Assembly (NCBI RefSeq): GCF_014656545.1
Contig: NZ_BNDS01000003.1
Span: 207,808 to 271,807 of the forward strand
DNA length: 64,000 nucleotides
Direction: 5' to 3'
Origin: Neobacillus kokaensis
Lineage (GTDB): Bacteria; Bacillota; Bacilli; Bacillales; Cytobacillaceae
Shown: piece by piece, positions 1 through 9,844 of the stretch
Position numbering within the stretch: the stretch's first letter is position 1
How the letters are laid out: each line of letters starts with the position of its first letter
Made by a program: the position numbers and the translations under genes
Notes under the pieces: model-generated
The model's database searches: none
Seen by the model: only the letters and a program-made list of their open reading frames with translations
Told to the model about the DNA's origin: nothing

Positions 1-1224
1 GCGAAAGCAAAGGGGGTTAAGATTTCCAATAACTCCTGGGGCGGGGGAGGATATAGTCAAGCTTTATACGATGCCATTAAGAACTCCAACTCTCTTTTCG
101 TAGCGGCGGCCGGAAATGACGGGGAAAATATTGACACCACACCGACTTATCCAGCTTCCTTTAATCTAAATAATATTCTTTCAGTTGCGGCTATTAGTAA
201 TACTGGAAGTTTGGCATCCTTTTCAAACTATGGTGTAACTAGTGTGGATGTAGCAGCACCGGGTGTTTCCATTTTAAGTACATTTCCTGAAAGCTATGCG
301 TATGGTTATTTGGATGGAACATCTATGGCTACCCCGCATGTCACCGGAACTGCAGCACTTGTAACCGCTGCTAATCCGGCATTAACATCATTACAAATAA
401 AAGATATGATTATGAAATCAGTTACAAAATTATCATCCCTGACAGGAAAAACGGTCACAGGGGGTCTTATTAATGCTGGAGCCGCTGTTTCAGGAGATTT
501 AGACGGGGATATTCCAGGTGTTCCATTTAAAGGCACCAGTGTAAGCTCCACCTTAAATTCAACTAGTGATAAGGATGATGTTTACTCTATTAATCTCCTA
601 AAGGGCGAGAAGCTGTCTGTCACTTTAACAGGTACAACAGGAACAGATTTTGATATGTACCTTTACGATAAGACAGCTAAAACGGTCAATTCAAGTATAG
701 GGATATTAGCCTACTCAGAAAAAACCGGAACGTCTGCTGAATCATTTAGCTTTATTGCTCCATCAGATGGAACCTATTACTTAGACATATTTGCCTATAA
801 AGGGTCAGGCAACTACACAGCATCTGTAAAATCCGGGGTAACAGCTGGCGTTTATGAAGACACAAACTCTAATATCAATTTTTCTGGGAATTGGCTCAAG
901 GCTTCTACTAGCAGTGCCTCAGGCGGCTCCTACAAAACCGTAAATGAACTGGGAGCAAGCGGGCAGCTGGTGTTTAATGGAACGGGTATTTCTATCACTT
1001 CGCTAAAGTCCAGTTCACAAGGGATTGCTAAAGTAACCTTGGATGGGGTGGCTTACAATATAGATTTATACTCAGCAAGTACAACCTACAAATCGAAAGT
1101 ATTTAGCAAAACTGGGTTATCAGCTGGCCGGCATGTATTAAAAATTGAATGGACTGGAAAAATTCATTCCGGTGCTAAAAAATCGGCAACTACCATTAAT
1201 GTGGATTCCATTACTGTAAATTAA
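1..1224 (+). CDS. Subtilisin-like (S8) secreted serine protease, 5' end outside window
   Basis: The frame is open from base 1, so only the C-terminal 407 residues are visible; the catalytic Asp and His lie upstream of the window. The S8 signature is clear: NNSWGGG early, the oxyanion-hole Asn in AAAGND, and the catalytic Ser in GTSMATPH (Ser codon 322-324). A pre-peptidase C-terminal (PPC-type) beta domain follows at about residues 175-275, with DKDDVYSINLLKGEKLSV and DGTYYLDIFAYKGSGNY. A last beta-rich domain of about 110 residues (FSGNWLKASTSSASGG to the end) resembles carbohydrate- or surface-binding modules. The role is probably extracellular protein degradation. The protease call is firm; the function of the terminal domain is inferred. 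Confidence 0.93.
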   Translation, partial: AKAKGVKISNNSWGGGGYSQALYDAIKNSNSLFVAAAGNDGENIDTTPTYPASFNLNNILSVAAISNTGSLASFSNYGVTSVDVAAPGVSILSTFPESYAYGYLDGTSMATPHVTGTAALVTAANPALTSLQIKDMIMKSVTKLSSLTGKTVTGGLINAGAAVSGDLDGDIPGVPFKGTSVSSTLNSTSDKDDVYSINLLKGEKLSVTLTGTTGTDFDMYLYDKTAKTVNSSIGILAYSEKTGTSAESFSFIAPSDGTYYLDIFAYKGSGNYTASVKSGVTAGVYEDTNSNINFSGNWLKASTSSASGGSYKTVNELGASGQLVFNGTGISITSLKSSSQGIAKVTLDGVAYNIDLYSASTTYKSKVFSKTGLSAGRHVLKIEWTGKIHSGAKKSATTINVDSITVN

Positions 1225-1418
1225 TGCTCAATAGTTATAAACCAGTCAAGGTGACCCTTGTCTGGTTTTATTTTTTAAATTTGAAATACAATTGTTCGAA
1301 AGGATATTTAGATACTACAGTATTTCCCAGAAGCTGTCGCAATATTCTATTGTTAAATGGGAAATAATATGGTAAATTTATTATACTGTGTTATGTACGT
1401 ATACAGGAGGTGGCCTTC

Positions 1419-1652
1419 ATGCATACATTTTTAGTCGTATTATTAGTAATTGTAAGTATCGCACTCATTGCAGTTGTACTACTTCAATCAGGCAAAAGCG
1501 CTGGTTTATCCGGTGCCATTTCCGGTGGTGCGGAATCTCTATTTGGTAAGCAAAAAGCACGAGGAATCGATCTGGTTTTACATCGCATTACGGTTGTATT
1601 ATCAATCCTATTCATATTGCTTGCGCTTGCTGTTACTTACTTCAAAATCTAA
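1419..1652 (+). CDS. secG: SecG, preprotein translocase subunit
   Basis: This 77-residue protein has two membrane helices (about residues 3-22 and 54-75) and the conserved SecG loop [19 protein letters not shown] plus LFGKQKARG. It is the small subunit of the SecYEG channel and assists SecA-driven export at the membrane. AGGAGGT at 1405-1411 sits 7 bases before the ATG at 1419; the in-frame GTG at 1410 lies inside that ribosome site and is rejected. The secG-est-rnr-smpB-ssrA order is the usual Bacillus order. Confidence 0.96.
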   Translation: MHTFLVVLLVIVSIALIAVVLLQSGKSAGLSGAISGGAESLFGKQKARGIDLVLHRITVVLSILFILLALAVTYFKI

Positions 1653-1665
1653 TATGAAACTATCA

Positions 1666-1692
1666 AAACCCGGCCTGAGTGCCGGGTTTTTG
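1666..1692 (+). terminator. Terminator after secG
   Basis: A perfect 9-bp stem (AAACCCGGC / GCCGGGTTT) with a 6-base loop is followed by a short T run. Confidence 0.85.
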
Positions 1693-1710
1693 TATGCCTA
1701 AAAATGCTTC

Positions 1711-1957
1711 GCGGGATTCTGATTATTATCGGCGGTTTTCTATAGGGAATCAGCGGAATGAATTCCAAAATTGGTGGAATTAATTTTAACGCTAGGTGGT
1801 ATCTATGTTTAGGAAAGGGCATTGGCGGAATCTTTGTAAAAACCCGCGAAATTATTTCAAAAATCGGCGAAATTAATTGAAAAGATGGCGAAATTAATTT
1901 GAAAACCCGCGGAATTAAACCAAAAGTACGCGGAATTCTATTTTAACTCAGGCGGTC
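1711..1957. repeat. 21-bp-periodic intergenic repeat array A (12 units)
   Basis: This fills most of the secG-est gap (1693-2065). GCGGG/GCGGA/GCGAA cores start at 1711, 1732, 1753, 1774, 1796, 1825, 1846, 1867, 1888, 1909, 1930 and 1952. Most steps are exactly 21 bp, with one slip of 22 at each end region and one 29-bp step. The unit reads roughly GCGAAATTAATTNNAAAANCC. The variable positions show it is an old, diverged tandem array and not a recent duplication. No ORF, promoter or CRISPR-like spacers are seen. The same unit recurs at 16610-17145 and 27710-27990. Confidence 0.9.
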
Positions 1958-2080
1958 CCCCATACAGCCTCTAGAAAAAACTCAAAAACCCAATCATCAA
2001 GCCTTTTTTCTGGAATGTTAACGACACCTTTGCTTAAACTAAAGAATAGCAATATTTACTGCATCAAAGGAGTTTTTTAC

Positions 2081-2827
2081 ATGAAAATAACATTACCAAA
2101 ACCATTTTTCTTCAAAGGTGGTAAAAGAGCAGTTCTCCTGCTGCATGGCTTTACCGGTAATTCATCTGATGTTCGCATGTTGGGAAGATTCCTTGAAAAA
2201 AAAGGCTACACCTGCCATGCGCCGCATTACAAAGGTCATGGGGTGCCGCCGGAAGAATTGGTCCACACCGGTCCGGAAGATTGGTGGCAGGATGTCATGA
2301 ACGGGTACAATTTTTTAAAAAATAACGGCTACGAGGAAATTGCGGTGGCAGGTCTTTCCTTAGGCGGCGTATTTTCTTTAAAATTAGGTTACACTGTACC
2401 TATAAAAGGAATTGTGCCGATGTGTGCGCCGATGTATATAAAAAGTGAAGAGGTCATGTATGAAGGGGTTCTCGAATATGCCCGCGAATTTAAGAAGCGA
2501 GAAGGAAAATCGGACGAGCAAATCGAATTGGAAATGAACGAGTTTAAAAAGACACCGATGAACACGTTAAAAGCGCTTCAAGGATTAATTGCAGATGTTC
2601 GGGAAAATATTGATATGATTTATGCACCAACCTTTGTTGTTCAGGCACGCCATGATCACATGATCAATCCCAAAAGCGCCAATATCATTTACAGTGAAAT
2701 CGAATCGACAACAAAGGAAATCAAATGGTATGAAGAATCAGGCCATGTGATTACGCTAGATAAGGAAAAAGATATGCTGCATGAGGATGTATACGCCTTT
2801 TTAGAAAAACTCGACTGGCACAATTAG
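2081..2827 (+). CDS. est: Carboxylesterase, Est30/YvaK family
   Basis: This 248-residue alpha/beta hydrolase hydrolyses short- and medium-chain carboxylic esters in the cytoplasm. The triad can be read directly: Ser93 in the nucleophile elbow GLSLGG, Asp192 in ARHDHM and His222 in EESGHVI; the oxyanion motif is HGFTG. The length equals that of the Geobacillus Est30 / B. subtilis YvaK family. AAAGGAG at 2066-2072 sets the ATG at 2081; an upstream in-frame start at 2015 has no ribosome site. It lies 26 bp before rnr, probably in one operon. Confidence 0.94.
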   Translation: MKITLPKPFFFKGGKRAVLLLHGFTGNSSDVRMLGRFLEKKGYTCHAPHYKGHGVPPEELVHTGPEDWWQDVMNGYNFLKNNGYEEIAVAGLSLGGVFSLKLGYTVPIKGIVPMCAPMYIKSEEVMYEGVLEYAREFKKREGKSDEQIELEMNEFKKTPMNTLKALQGLIADVRENIDMIYAPTFVVQARHDHMINPKSANIIYSEIESTTKEIKWYEESGHVITLDKEKDMLHEDVYAFLEKLDWHN

Positions 2828-2853
2828 AAAATCCTATAGAGGAGGGATTGCCA

Positions 2854-5190
2854 ATGGAAAACATTCAAAAGCACATCGATAGGCTTTTGCAATATATGAA
2901 AGAGGAGACCTATAAGCCATTAACAGTTCAGGAACTGGAAGAAGCTTTCGGGATTCAAGACTCGAGTGACTTTAAAGAATTTGTTAAAGCACTCGTCAAA
3001 ATGGAGGAAAAAGGGTTAGTAGTCCGCACCCGTGCTAATCGTTACGGCCTGCCGGAAAAAATGAACCTTGTCCGTGGTAAGCTGACAGGACATGCGAAAG
3101 GATTTGCCTTTGTCGTTCCAGACGAACCGGGGATGGATGATATTTTTATCCCGCCAACAGAAACGAAAAACGCGATGCATGGAGATATAGTGTTAGTCCG
3201 TGTTTCAACGGAAAGCTCAGGTCAGCGACGAGAAGGAAGCATTATACGAATTATTGAACGGGGCGTCCAGCAAATCGTCGGCACCTATGTGGAAAGCAAG
3301 AGCTTCGGTTTTGTCATTCCTGATGATAAAAAATTCTCCAGTGATATTTTTATCCCGAAGGAGGCTTCCAAAGGAGCGGTCGAAGGGCATAAGGTGGTTG
3401 TCAAGCTAACCACGTATCCAGAAGGAAGAAAGAGTGCTGAAGGGGAAGTTGTCACGATCCTCGGCCACAAAAACGACCCTGGTGTCGATATACTTTCTAT
3501 CATACATAAGCATGGCCTGCCAATGGCCTTCCCTGATGAGGTTTTACAGCAGGCGAATGCAGTGCCTGACACCATTGATGAAAGTGAATTAGAGAATCGC
3601 CGTGACCTTCGCGGTGAAACGATTGTCACGATTGATGGGGCAGATGCCAAAGACCTTGATGATGCCGTGACGGTAACTCGCTTAGAGAACGGCAATTATA
3701 AGCTTGGTGTTCATATTGCTGATGTCAGCTACTATGTAAAAGAGGGATCACCAATTGACCGCGAAGCATCCGACAGGGCAACGAGTGTTTACTTAGTTGA
3801 TCGTGTGATACCGATGATTCCACATCGCTTGTCGAATGGGATTTGTTCCTTGAATCCTCGGGTTGACCGGCTCGTTTTATCGTGCGAAATGGAAATCGAC
3901 TCAGAGGGCCATGTTGTTTCCCATGAAATTTTTCAAAGTGTTATCAAAACAACCGAGCGGATGACCTATCATGATGTGAACAGAATCCTTGTGGATAAGG
4001 ATGAGGAAACGAGAGGCCGCTACGAGCCGCTGGTGCCGATGTTTGAATTAATGGAGGAACTCGCAGCTATCCTTCGAAATAAGCGTATGACGCGCGGTGC
4101 GATTGATTTTGATTTTAAAGAATCAAAAGTACTTGTCGATGAAGAAGGCAAGCCGACTGATGTTATTTTACGGGAACGTTCAGTGGCCGAGCGGCTGATT
4201 GAAGAATTTATGCTCGCAGCGAATGAAACCGTTGCTGAACATTTTCACTGGATGGATGTTCCGGCTATTTACCGGATTCACGAGGATCCGAAGGAAGATA
4301 AGCTCCGTAAGTTTTTCGAGTTTATTACGAACTTCGGCTACCTTGTGAGAGGCACGGCTAACAATGTTCATCCAAGGGCACTCCAACAAATTATCGAAGA
4401 GGTTCAGGGCAAGCCGGAAGAAATGGTCGTTTCCACGGTGATGCTCCGCTCAATGCAGCAGGCGAAGTACTACCCTGAAAGCCTTGGTCACTTCGGATTA
4501 TCGACACAGTTCTATACACATTTCACGTCGCCAATCCGCCGTTATCCGGATACCATTGTCCACCGTTTAATTCGTACTTATATAATTGAAGGTAAACTTG
4601 ATGAAGCCACACGCGAAAAATGGAATGCCGAACTGCCTGACATTGCCGAGCATTCTTCAAAAATGGAACGCCGTGCAGTCGATGCCGAGCGGGATACGGA
4701 TGAATTGAAGAAAGCGGAATACATGGAGGATAAGATTGGTGAAGAATACGATGGTATTATTAGTTCGGTTACAAACTTCGGGATGTTTGTCGAGCTGCCG
4801 AATACGATTGAAGGACTTGTCCACGTCAGCTATATGACCGATGATTATTACCGTTTTGACGAACGTCATTACGCGATGATCGGTGAGCGAACAGGGAATG
4901 TCTACCGTATTGGCGATGAAATCACCGTCCGCGTGGTAAAAGTAAATAAGGATGAACATTCGATTGATTTTGAAATCGTCGGCATGAAAGGCACTCGCCG
5001 TCGGGAACGTCCTGATACTCCAAAGGTTTTCAAAACCGGCAGTGATACTCATAAGCCGCGCCGAAATAAACAAGACGGGAAAAATCAAAAGCCCGATGCT
5101 TCCGGTGAAGGCAAAAAGCCGAAAAAGAAACGCAAATTTTATGAGAATGTACCTGTATCGAAGAGTACGAAACGGAAAAAGAAAAGGTAG
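2854..5190 (+). CDS. rnr: Ribonuclease R
   Basis: This 778-residue processive 3'-5' exoribonuclease degrades structured RNA and takes part in tmRNA-linked mRNA turnover. Domains in order: N-terminal winged helix (about 1-70), two cold-shock OB folds (about 75-215, [13 protein letters not shown] and SFGFVIPDD), the RNB catalytic domain (about 250-575, [14 protein letters not shown] and [18 protein letters not shown]) and an S1 domain (about 620-705). A Lys/Arg-rich tail of about 60 residues ends the protein. GGAGGG at 2841-2846 supports the ATG at 2854; the in-frame TTG at 2848 abuts that site. It stands two genes before tmRNA, the system it serves. Confidence 0.96.
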   Translation: MENIQKHIDRLLQYMKEETYKPLTVQELEEAFGIQDSSDFKEFVKALVKMEEKGLVVRTRANRYGLPEKMNLVRGKLTGHAKGFAFVVPDEPGMDDIFIPPTETKNAMHGDIVLVRVSTESSGQRREGSIIRIIERGVQQIVGTYVESKSFGFVIPDDKKFSSDIFIPKEASKGAVEGHKVVVKLTTYPEGRKSAEGEVVTILGHKNDPGVDILSIIHKHGLPMAFPDEVLQQANAVPDTIDESELENRRDLRGETIVTIDGADAKDLDDAVTVTRLENGNYKLGVHIADVSYYVKEGSPIDREASDRATSVYLVDRVIPMIPHRLSNGICSLNPRVDRLVLSCEMEIDSEGHVVSHEIFQSVIKTTERMTYHDVNRILVDKDEETRGRYEPLVPMFELMEELAAILRNKRMTRGAIDFDFKESKVLVDEEGKPTDVILRERSVAERLIEEFMLAANETVAEHFHWMDVPAIYRIHEDPKEDKLRKFFEFITNFGYLVRGTANNVHPRALQQIIEEVQGKPEEMVVSTVMLRSMQQAKYYPESLGHFGLSTQFYTHFTSPIRRYPDTIVHRLIRTYIIEGKLDEATREKWNAELPDIAEHSSKMERRAVDAERDTDELKKAEYMEDKIGEEYDGIISSVTNFGMFVELPNTIEGLVHVSYMTDDYYRFDERHYAMIGERTGNVYRIGDEITVRVVKVNKDEHSIDFEIVGMKGTRRRERPDTPKVFKTGSDTHKPRRNKQDGKNQKPDASGEGKKPKKKRKFYENVPVSKSTKRKKKR

Positions 5191-5208
5191 AATTAGTTTA
5201 TAGTGTGG

Positions 5209-5268
5209 ACGTGACCGATTAGGTGTGATAAAGCAGCGAAAGGTCACGTAGAAGAGATCTACGTGACC
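5209..5268. repeat. ACGTGACC motifs with perfect 11-bp hairpin
   Basis: A perfect inverted repeat, GGTCACGTAGA (5242-5252) and TCTACGTGACC (5258-5268), has a 5-base loop and no T tract after it. A third copy of ACGTGACC lies at 5209-5216. The role is unknown; it may be an RNA 3'-end stabiliser or a protein site. Confidence 0.7.
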
Positions 5269-5308
5269 AAACGACAGAGAAATTCTTGAAACACACGTTG
5301 CACCAATT

Positions 5309-5335
5309 AGAGGGCTCCAAAAGAGCTCTCTTTTC
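5309..5335 (+). terminator. Terminator-like hairpin before smpB
   Basis: AGAGGGCTC / GAGCTCTCT (one G-U pair) with a 5-base loop is followed by TTTTCGTTG. It would end rnr transcripts, leaving smpB to its own promoter or to read-through. Confidence 0.7.
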
Positions 5336-5391
5336 GTTGTACTGTCCTATTTATTTCTGATACAATAAAATCCAGAGATGAGGTGAAAATT

Positions 5392-5859
5392 ATGCCAAGA
5401 GGAGTAGGAAAGGTAGTTGCCCAAAATAAAAAGGCTACTCATGATTATTTTGTCGAGGAAACATACGAGGCCGGAATTGTACTACAAGGAACTGAAATCA
5501 AGTCAATTCGCGCCGGGCGGGTGAACCTCAAGGATTCGTATGTTAGGATTCAAAATGGCGAAGCTGTTTTGTTTGGAATGCACGTCAGTCCATATGAACA
5601 AGGGAACCGATACAATCACGATCCGCTACGGACACGTAAACTGCTGCTTCACAAACGTGAAATCAACAAGCTTTTTGGAGATTCAAAAGAATCGGGTTAC
5701 GCGCTTATTCCATTGAAGCTGTATTTAAAAAATGGCTTCTGCAAGGTTTTAATCGGGCTTGCAAGGGGTAAGAAAAACTATGACAAGCGTGAGGATCTGA
5801 AGAAAAAGGAAGCGAAGCGTGAAATTGAACGTGCCTTCAGGGAGCGTCAGAAAATGTAA
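5392..5859 (+). CDS. smpB: SmpB, tmRNA-binding protein
   Basis: This 155-residue protein binds the tRNA-like domain of tmRNA and delivers it to stalled ribosomes for trans-translation. Family motifs are [38 protein letters not shown] and the basic C-terminal tail ([17 protein letters not shown]) that enters the mRNA channel. GAGGTGA at 5380-5386 precedes the ATG at 5392; an in-frame GTG at 5383 lies within that site. The tmRNA gene follows immediately. Confidence 0.97.
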   Translation: MPRGVGKVVAQNKKATHDYFVEETYEAGIVLQGTEIKSIRAGRVNLKDSYVRIQNGEAVLFGMHVSPYEQGNRYNHDPLRTRKLLLHKREINKLFGDSKESGYALIPLKLYLKNGFCKVLIGLARGKKNYDKREDLKKKEAKREIERAFRERQKM

Positions 5860-5886
5860 TTCGGTGCGTTTTACAAATACTTACAA

Positions 5887-5914
5887 TTGCAAAATTCACT
5901 GAGTATGTTATAAT
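5887..5914 (+). promoter_or_regulatory. Probable SigA promoter of ssrA
   Basis: TTGCAA (5887-5892), a 16-bp spacer, and a perfect TATAAT (5909-5914). Transcription would start about 85 nt before the mature tmRNA 5' end, giving a precursor for RNase P to cut. Confidence 0.65.
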
Positions 5915-6005
5915 AAGTTTGTCGCTGATAAAGCGATGAGAAACTTTTGCTCAAACAACTTGCCAGTTTCCTAACGTTCTTGCTGATTATCAGCACTTTT
6001 ATAAT

Positions 6006-6367
6006 GGGGACGCTACGGATTCGACAGGGGTAGTTCGAGCTTGGGTTGCGAGTCGAGGGGATCGGCCTCGTTAAAACGTCAAAGCCAATAACTGGCAAAA
6101 CTAACAACAACTTCGCTTTAGCTGCCTAATTAAGCACTAAGCGGTTCGCCCCTCCATTGCCCATGTGGTAGGGTAGCGGACTCACTCTCAGTGGGCTACG
6201 CCGGATTCCACCGCCTGAGGATGAAGGAAGAGAACAACCAGGCTAGCTGACCGGACGCCCGTCGATAGGCATATGGCTTCAGCGAAACACGAATATATCG
6301 ACTACACTCGTAGAAGCTTAAGTGCCGATATCTTTGGACGTGGGTTCGATTCCCACCGTCTCCACCA
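6006..6367 (+). ncRNA. ssrA: tmRNA (transfer-messenger RNA)
   Basis: The mature 5' end GGGGACGCTACGGATTCGAC and the 3' end (TTCGATTCCCACCGTCTCC plus encoded CCA) pair as the alanyl tRNA-like domain, giving about 362 nt. The tag-coding frame is at 6094-6129: resume codon GGC, then a stop at 6127, encoding GKTNNNFALAA, so the full tag is Ala plus these 11 residues. It rescues stalled ribosomes with SmpB and marks the products for proteolysis. Apparent ORFs across it are chance. Confidence 0.97.
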
Positions 6368-6384
6368 TACATAAGGTGGATAAC

Positions 6385-6417
6385 AAGACTAGCATTCATA
6401 ATGCTGGTCTTTTTTAT
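6385..6417 (+). terminator. Terminator of ssrA
   Basis: AAGACTAGCATT / AATGCTGGTCTT (G-U pairs allowed) is followed by TTTTTATATT. Confidence 0.85.
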
Positions 6418-6491
6418 ATTGTAAAAAGTATTTTCAATACTGCACTGCAGCTTAATAGGGGATTATTGTGCAATCCCCATCTATCTTATTA

Positions 6492-7376
6492 CTATTCCTT
6501 ACGAATAAATTGAATAAAATCATTTACAATGGATTTTTTAAAGCGATGAGGTTTTTGGACCATCCAATAATCCCTTGTTAATGTGAAGTTTTCTATCTTT
6601 ACCTCAATTAGTGTCCCGAAGTTCAATTCTTTTTCCACCGTCAGTTTAGGAAGTATGCTTACACCAAGTTCTGCTTCTACTGCACTCTTAATAGACTGCA
6701 AACTACCAAGTTCAATTGCATTTCCAATTCTGTCAAGGATCCCATATTCTCTAAAGGCATGTTCTACTATTAGGCGGGTACCGGAATTTGATTCTCTCCA
6801 AATCATTTTTTCGTTGGATAATTCACTAATTTCTATCTGGGAACGATTCCTCCATCGATGATTGGACGAGGCTACCAAGATTAACTCATCTTTAGAGAAA
6901 TTTTCAACAAGGAACTCATTTTTTTCTACTTGACTTTCGACGAGGGCGATATCAATCTCATTGCTTTCTAATTTAGTTAATATATTTGGAGTATTTCCAA
7001 TCAATAAACTAAATTTGATATCAGGAAAGCTCTTTTTAAAACAACCCAATAAGCTAGGAAGCAGGTATTCGCCAATTGTTAAGCTGGCACCTAAACGTAA
7101 AACAGCTTCCTTCTTTCCCGAGATTTCTTGAACGGCGTCGAAAGAATTTTCAAAGCGATCAATGATTTCTTTGGCGAATGGGTAGAGTACTTCACCAGCT
7201 TCAGTCAGGGATAACCTTCCGTCAACTCTTTCAAATAATAATGTACCGTAATGATTTTCCAACTGATGAATTTGTTTTGATACAGCTGGTTGCGATACAT
7301 ACCCTAAGCGCGCGGCTTTACTTATACTCCCCTCCTCAACCACTAGGCAAAACATTCTTAAGTTTTCCACGTTCAT
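6492..7376 (-). CDS. LysR-family transcriptional regulator
   Basis: This 294-residue protein has an N-terminal winged helix-turn-helix (residues 1-60, GSISKAARLGYVSQPAVSKQIHQLE) and a periplasmic-binding-like effector domain from about residue 90. It is transcribed divergently from the TauE/SafE-family transporter at 7593; LysR proteins commonly control the divergent neighbour. The transporter family suggests a sulfur-compound effector, but nothing in the protein identifies it. The ATG at 7376 has only a weak ribosome site (GGTGA), and the start is chosen because the HTH begins immediately after it. Confidence 0.88.
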   Translation of the reverse strand: MNVENLRMFCLVVEEGSISKAARLGYVSQPAVSKQIHQLENHYGTLLFERVDGRLSLTEAGEVLYPFAKEIIDRFENSFDAVQEISGKKEAVLRLGASLTIGEYLLPSLLGCFKKSFPDIKFSLLIGNTPNILTKLESNEIDIALVESQVEKNEFLVENFSKDELILVASSNHRWRNRSQIEISELSNEKMIWRESNSGTRLIVEHAFREYGILDRIGNAIELGSLQSIKSAVEAELGVSILPKLTVEKELNFGTLIEVKIENFTLTRDYWMVQKPHRFKKSIVNDFIQFIRKE

Positions 7377-7592
7377 TTTAGTTTGTCACCAACTTTCTAT
7401 AAAGAAATTTTTAAATTATATCATTAATATTATCAGAAAATTCTCATCCATATATATTAGGTTATAATTTTATACCGAAATTTATGAACCAATCTCCATA
7501 ACTTTTCCTTATATCCTATAAAATATTGATAATTTAATGTTCCTATTATCCTTGATATATTTAAAGTATATAGTTTGTTAAGGAGGAACTGA

Positions 7593-8432
7593 ATGGACAT
7601 CACTACAGGGATGCTACTTTCGTTGATTGGGATTCTATCAGGTGCTTATGGTTCGATAGTGGGGGCTGGAGGGGGATTTATTTTTGTTCCGGCATTGTTG
7701 TTGATTTATAATTTGGATCCAGTAGTAGCATCTGGGACTGGATTAATCATTGTATTAGTAAACTCTTTATCAGGAGTAATTGGGTACGGAAAACAGAAGA
7801 GGATTCAATATAGAACAGGACTAATGTTAGCAATAGGTGCTATTCCAGGTTCATTAATAGGAGTGTGGCTGCTACAGATCTATTCTTCAAGATTATTTTA
7901 TATTGTTTTTGCTAGTTTATTGGTGTTACTCGGCTTTTTCTTATTTGCTAAAAACTCTCCTTTTGCAAAAGAAAAAAAGGGTAGGATGCCTGTTATGGCT
8001 AGAGAGGGAGAATTGAATACCGTAAAATTAGATGGAAACCCTTCTATTACCGATGGATCCGGTGGAGAAAATACCAAGCTGGAGCCAAAATGGATAATAC
8101 CCCTTGGATTACTAATGGGCGTATTATCCAGCTATCTGGGCATCGGCGGCGGATGGCTGCTTGTTCCTATTCTAATTTATTTTTTTAAAGTATCTACCCA
8201 TTTTGCTACCGCTACATCTATTTTTTCCTTATGCCTATACACTTCAGTAGGGGTTATATCACAAATCATTTATGGAAATATTGATTGGGAAATTGTATTA
8301 TGGGGAGGATTCGGTGTTATTATAGGGGCACAGTTAGGAGTATTCCTTTCCCAGAAAATACCCGGAAGAGTTATCGTACAAATGCTGTCAGTATTATTAG
8401 TTGCTATTGGTTTTCGAATGTTTTTTAATTAA
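7593..8432 (+). CDS. TSUP (TauE/SafE) family membrane transporter
   Basis: This 279-residue protein has about eight membrane helices in two halves. Each half opens with the family's Gly-rich motif: GSIVGAGGGFIFVPALLL near residue 20 and SSYLGIGGGWLLVPILIYFF near residue 190. A hydrophilic central loop of about 50 residues joins the halves. Members export sulfite, sulfonates or other organic anions; the substrate here is unknown. AAGGAGG at 7580-7586 sets the start. It is divergent from the LysR gene, its likely regulator. Confidence 0.88.
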   Translation: MDITTGMLLSLIGILSGAYGSIVGAGGGFIFVPALLLIYNLDPVVASGTGLIIVLVNSLSGVIGYGKQKRIQYRTGLMLAIGAIPGSLIGVWLLQIYSSRLFYIVFASLLVLLGFFLFAKNSPFAKEKKGRMPVMAREGELNTVKLDGNPSITDGSGGENTKLEPKWIIPLGLLMGVLSSYLGIGGGWLLVPILIYFFKVSTHFATATSIFSLCLYTSVGVISQIIYGNIDWEIVLWGGFGVIIGAQLGVFLSQKIPGRVIVQMLSVLLVAIGFRMFFN

Positions 8433-8441
8433 GCTGTTGTT

Positions 8442-8488
8442 AAGAAGCATAGTTTTATTATGATGCCAAATTATGCTTCTTTATTTTA
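8442..8488 (+). terminator. Terminator after TSUP transporter
   Basis: Arms AAGAAGCATA (8442-8451) and TATGCTTCTT (8472-8481) with a 20-base loop are followed by TATTTTAT. Confidence 0.65.
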
Positions 8489-8606
8489 TCAGGTCCCATT
8501 ATATTTGATTCCCTCACCATTCTCTCACCAATTTCTAATCTTTTTATACGGATGTTCTCATTTTTGCTGATTATGATATAGGTATCAGCAAAAGGAGGAT
8601 ATTAAA

Positions 8607-8957
8607 ATGAAATTACTAACCCAATTTTTAATAGCAGTTACTTTTATTGGAGGTCTTTGCGCCGCTGCTTACGCAATGACAAATAACCATACAGCAACTG
8701 AACAAACAAATCCAACTTCATATCCAATTCGCCACATAGAAGCAATTGAAGCTGCTATAAAGGTATCAAAAGGTGGGTTTGTAAAAAACATTCAAGCAAA
8801 GGAAGAAGAGGGAATTAAAAAATACGAAGTTAATATTGTAAATCAAGGTAAAGAAATTGAAGTTGATATTAATGGATTAACTGGTAAGGTTTTAGAAGTT
8901 TCTAAAGATATTCAAACTACAACAATGACTAAAAGACCTATTCAATCATTGGAATAG
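8607..8957 (+). CDS. Secreted or membrane-anchored PepSY-domain protein
   Basis: This 116-residue protein starts with a signal peptide or anchor (hydrophobic residues 5-24, ending AAYAMT). A single PepSY-like domain (about 45-100) follows, seen as HIEAIEAAIKVSKGGFVKNIQAKEE, a KYEVNIV strand and a GLTGKVLEV strand. PepSY domains are thought to inhibit or chaperone extracytoplasmic proteases, but many have no known partner. AAAGGAGG upstream gives a strong start. It lies alone between two terminators. Confidence 0.78.
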   Translation: MKLLTQFLIAVTFIGGLCAAAYAMTNNHTATEQTNPTSYPIRHIEAIEAAIKVSKGGFVKNIQAKEEEGIKKYEVNIVNQGKEIEVDINGLTGKVLEVSKDIQTTTMTKRPIQSLE

Positions 8958-8972
8958 GTTATTTTTATTTTC
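8936..8972 (+). terminator. Terminator overlapping the PepSY gene stop
   Basis: ACCTATTC / GAATAGGT brackets the stop codon of the preceding gene and is followed by TATTTTTATTTT. Confidence 0.7.
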
Positions 8973-9053
8973 ACTCCCTTATAAGTTTAGAGATAGGGAA
9001 AACTTCTCATACTATCGATAGCAATAGTAGCCGATTCCCGGGGGTGAACCACA

Positions 9054-9764
9054 TTGGAACTAATTTACCGCGCAGTGATCGTCTTTTTGGTCGGATTTGT
9101 ATTTTTAAGATTGACGGGAAAAAAGGCAGTCGCCGAAATGCACTCGTTTGATTTATTATACATTTTTGTTCTTACAAATATTATTAGTACGCCAGTTGAG
9201 GTTGAAAGTCTAGGGAAAGCCATCATCTATGGTGTAATCATAGTCATTATTTATAAAATCATCGTTCGTCTATCCTTACATAATAAATTAAGATGGCTCT
9301 TATATGACAGTCCTACCGTCTTAATTCGGAACGGTGATATTGACCGTAAAGGGTTGAAAAAGGCCAGAATGCCCGTGAATGAATTATTGTCACACTTACG
9401 TGTAAAAGGGTATACAGAAACGCTAAATATTGCCATTGCCGTGATGGAAGAAACCGGCGAAATAAGTGTGATTCCAAAAGCGGACTACCGCCCGGTTCAG
9501 CCGAAGGATTTAAAGTTAAAAGTTAAAAAGGAATATCTGCCGATTCCGCTGATTATGGACGGTCAAATCATTTCTCATAACTTAAAATACCTAAAGCTGG
9601 ACATTGATTGGCTAATGAAAGAGGTGAAGAACAAGGGAGAAAAAGTTGAGGACATTATGCTGGCCGTCTTTTTAGAAAACAGAAAGTTGTTTATTGATAA
9701 TAACCAGATCAAACATGCAAATAATAATGACCCTAATTACTACAAGCCTGGGAAGGATCATTGA
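9054..9764 (+). CDS. DUF421 (YetF/YdfR-type) membrane protein
   Basis: This 236-residue protein has three N-terminal membrane helices (about 5-80), with the family features FLRLTGKKAVAEMHSFDLL and FVLTNIISTPVE. A cytoplasmic domain follows, with PTVLIRNGDIDRKGLKKARMPVNELLSHLRVKGY and a second copy of the DUF421 C-terminal fold. Homologues in Bacillus are often spore-associated or stress-linked; the biochemical role is unknown. The TTG start at 9054 is chosen because GGGGGTGA lies 7-8 bases before it. Confidence 0.88.
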   Translation: MELIYRAVIVFLVGFVFLRLTGKKAVAEMHSFDLLYIFVLTNIISTPVEVESLGKAIIYGVIIVIIYKIIVRLSLHNKLRWLLYDSPTVLIRNGDIDRKGLKKARMPVNELLSHLRVKGYTETLNIAIAVMEETGEISVIPKADYRPVQPKDLKLKVKKEYLPIPLIMDGQIISHNLKYLKLDIDWLMKEVKNKGEKVEDIMLAVFLENRKLFIDNNQIKHANNNDPNYYKPGKDH

Positions 9765-9844
9765 TTAATTTCCAGCCAACTGAGCATATTCCCGTTTTTT
9801 TGAAAATATCATGGGTAATAAAGCTGCATAAGGGGTGGGGGAAT

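Noticed and set aside
1711..1957. CRISPR array
   Set aside because: The period is only 21 bp, there are no unique spacers separated by identical repeats, and no cas genes are present.
4657..5247. Minus-strand ORF opposite rnr
   Set aside because: It is a shadow of the rnr 3' end, with low-complexity residues from the Lys-rich tail.
6000..6005. TATAAT immediately before mature tmRNA as its promoter
   Set aside because: It abuts the mature 5' end with no room for a start site; the TTGCAA/TATAAT pair at 5887-5914 is better placed.
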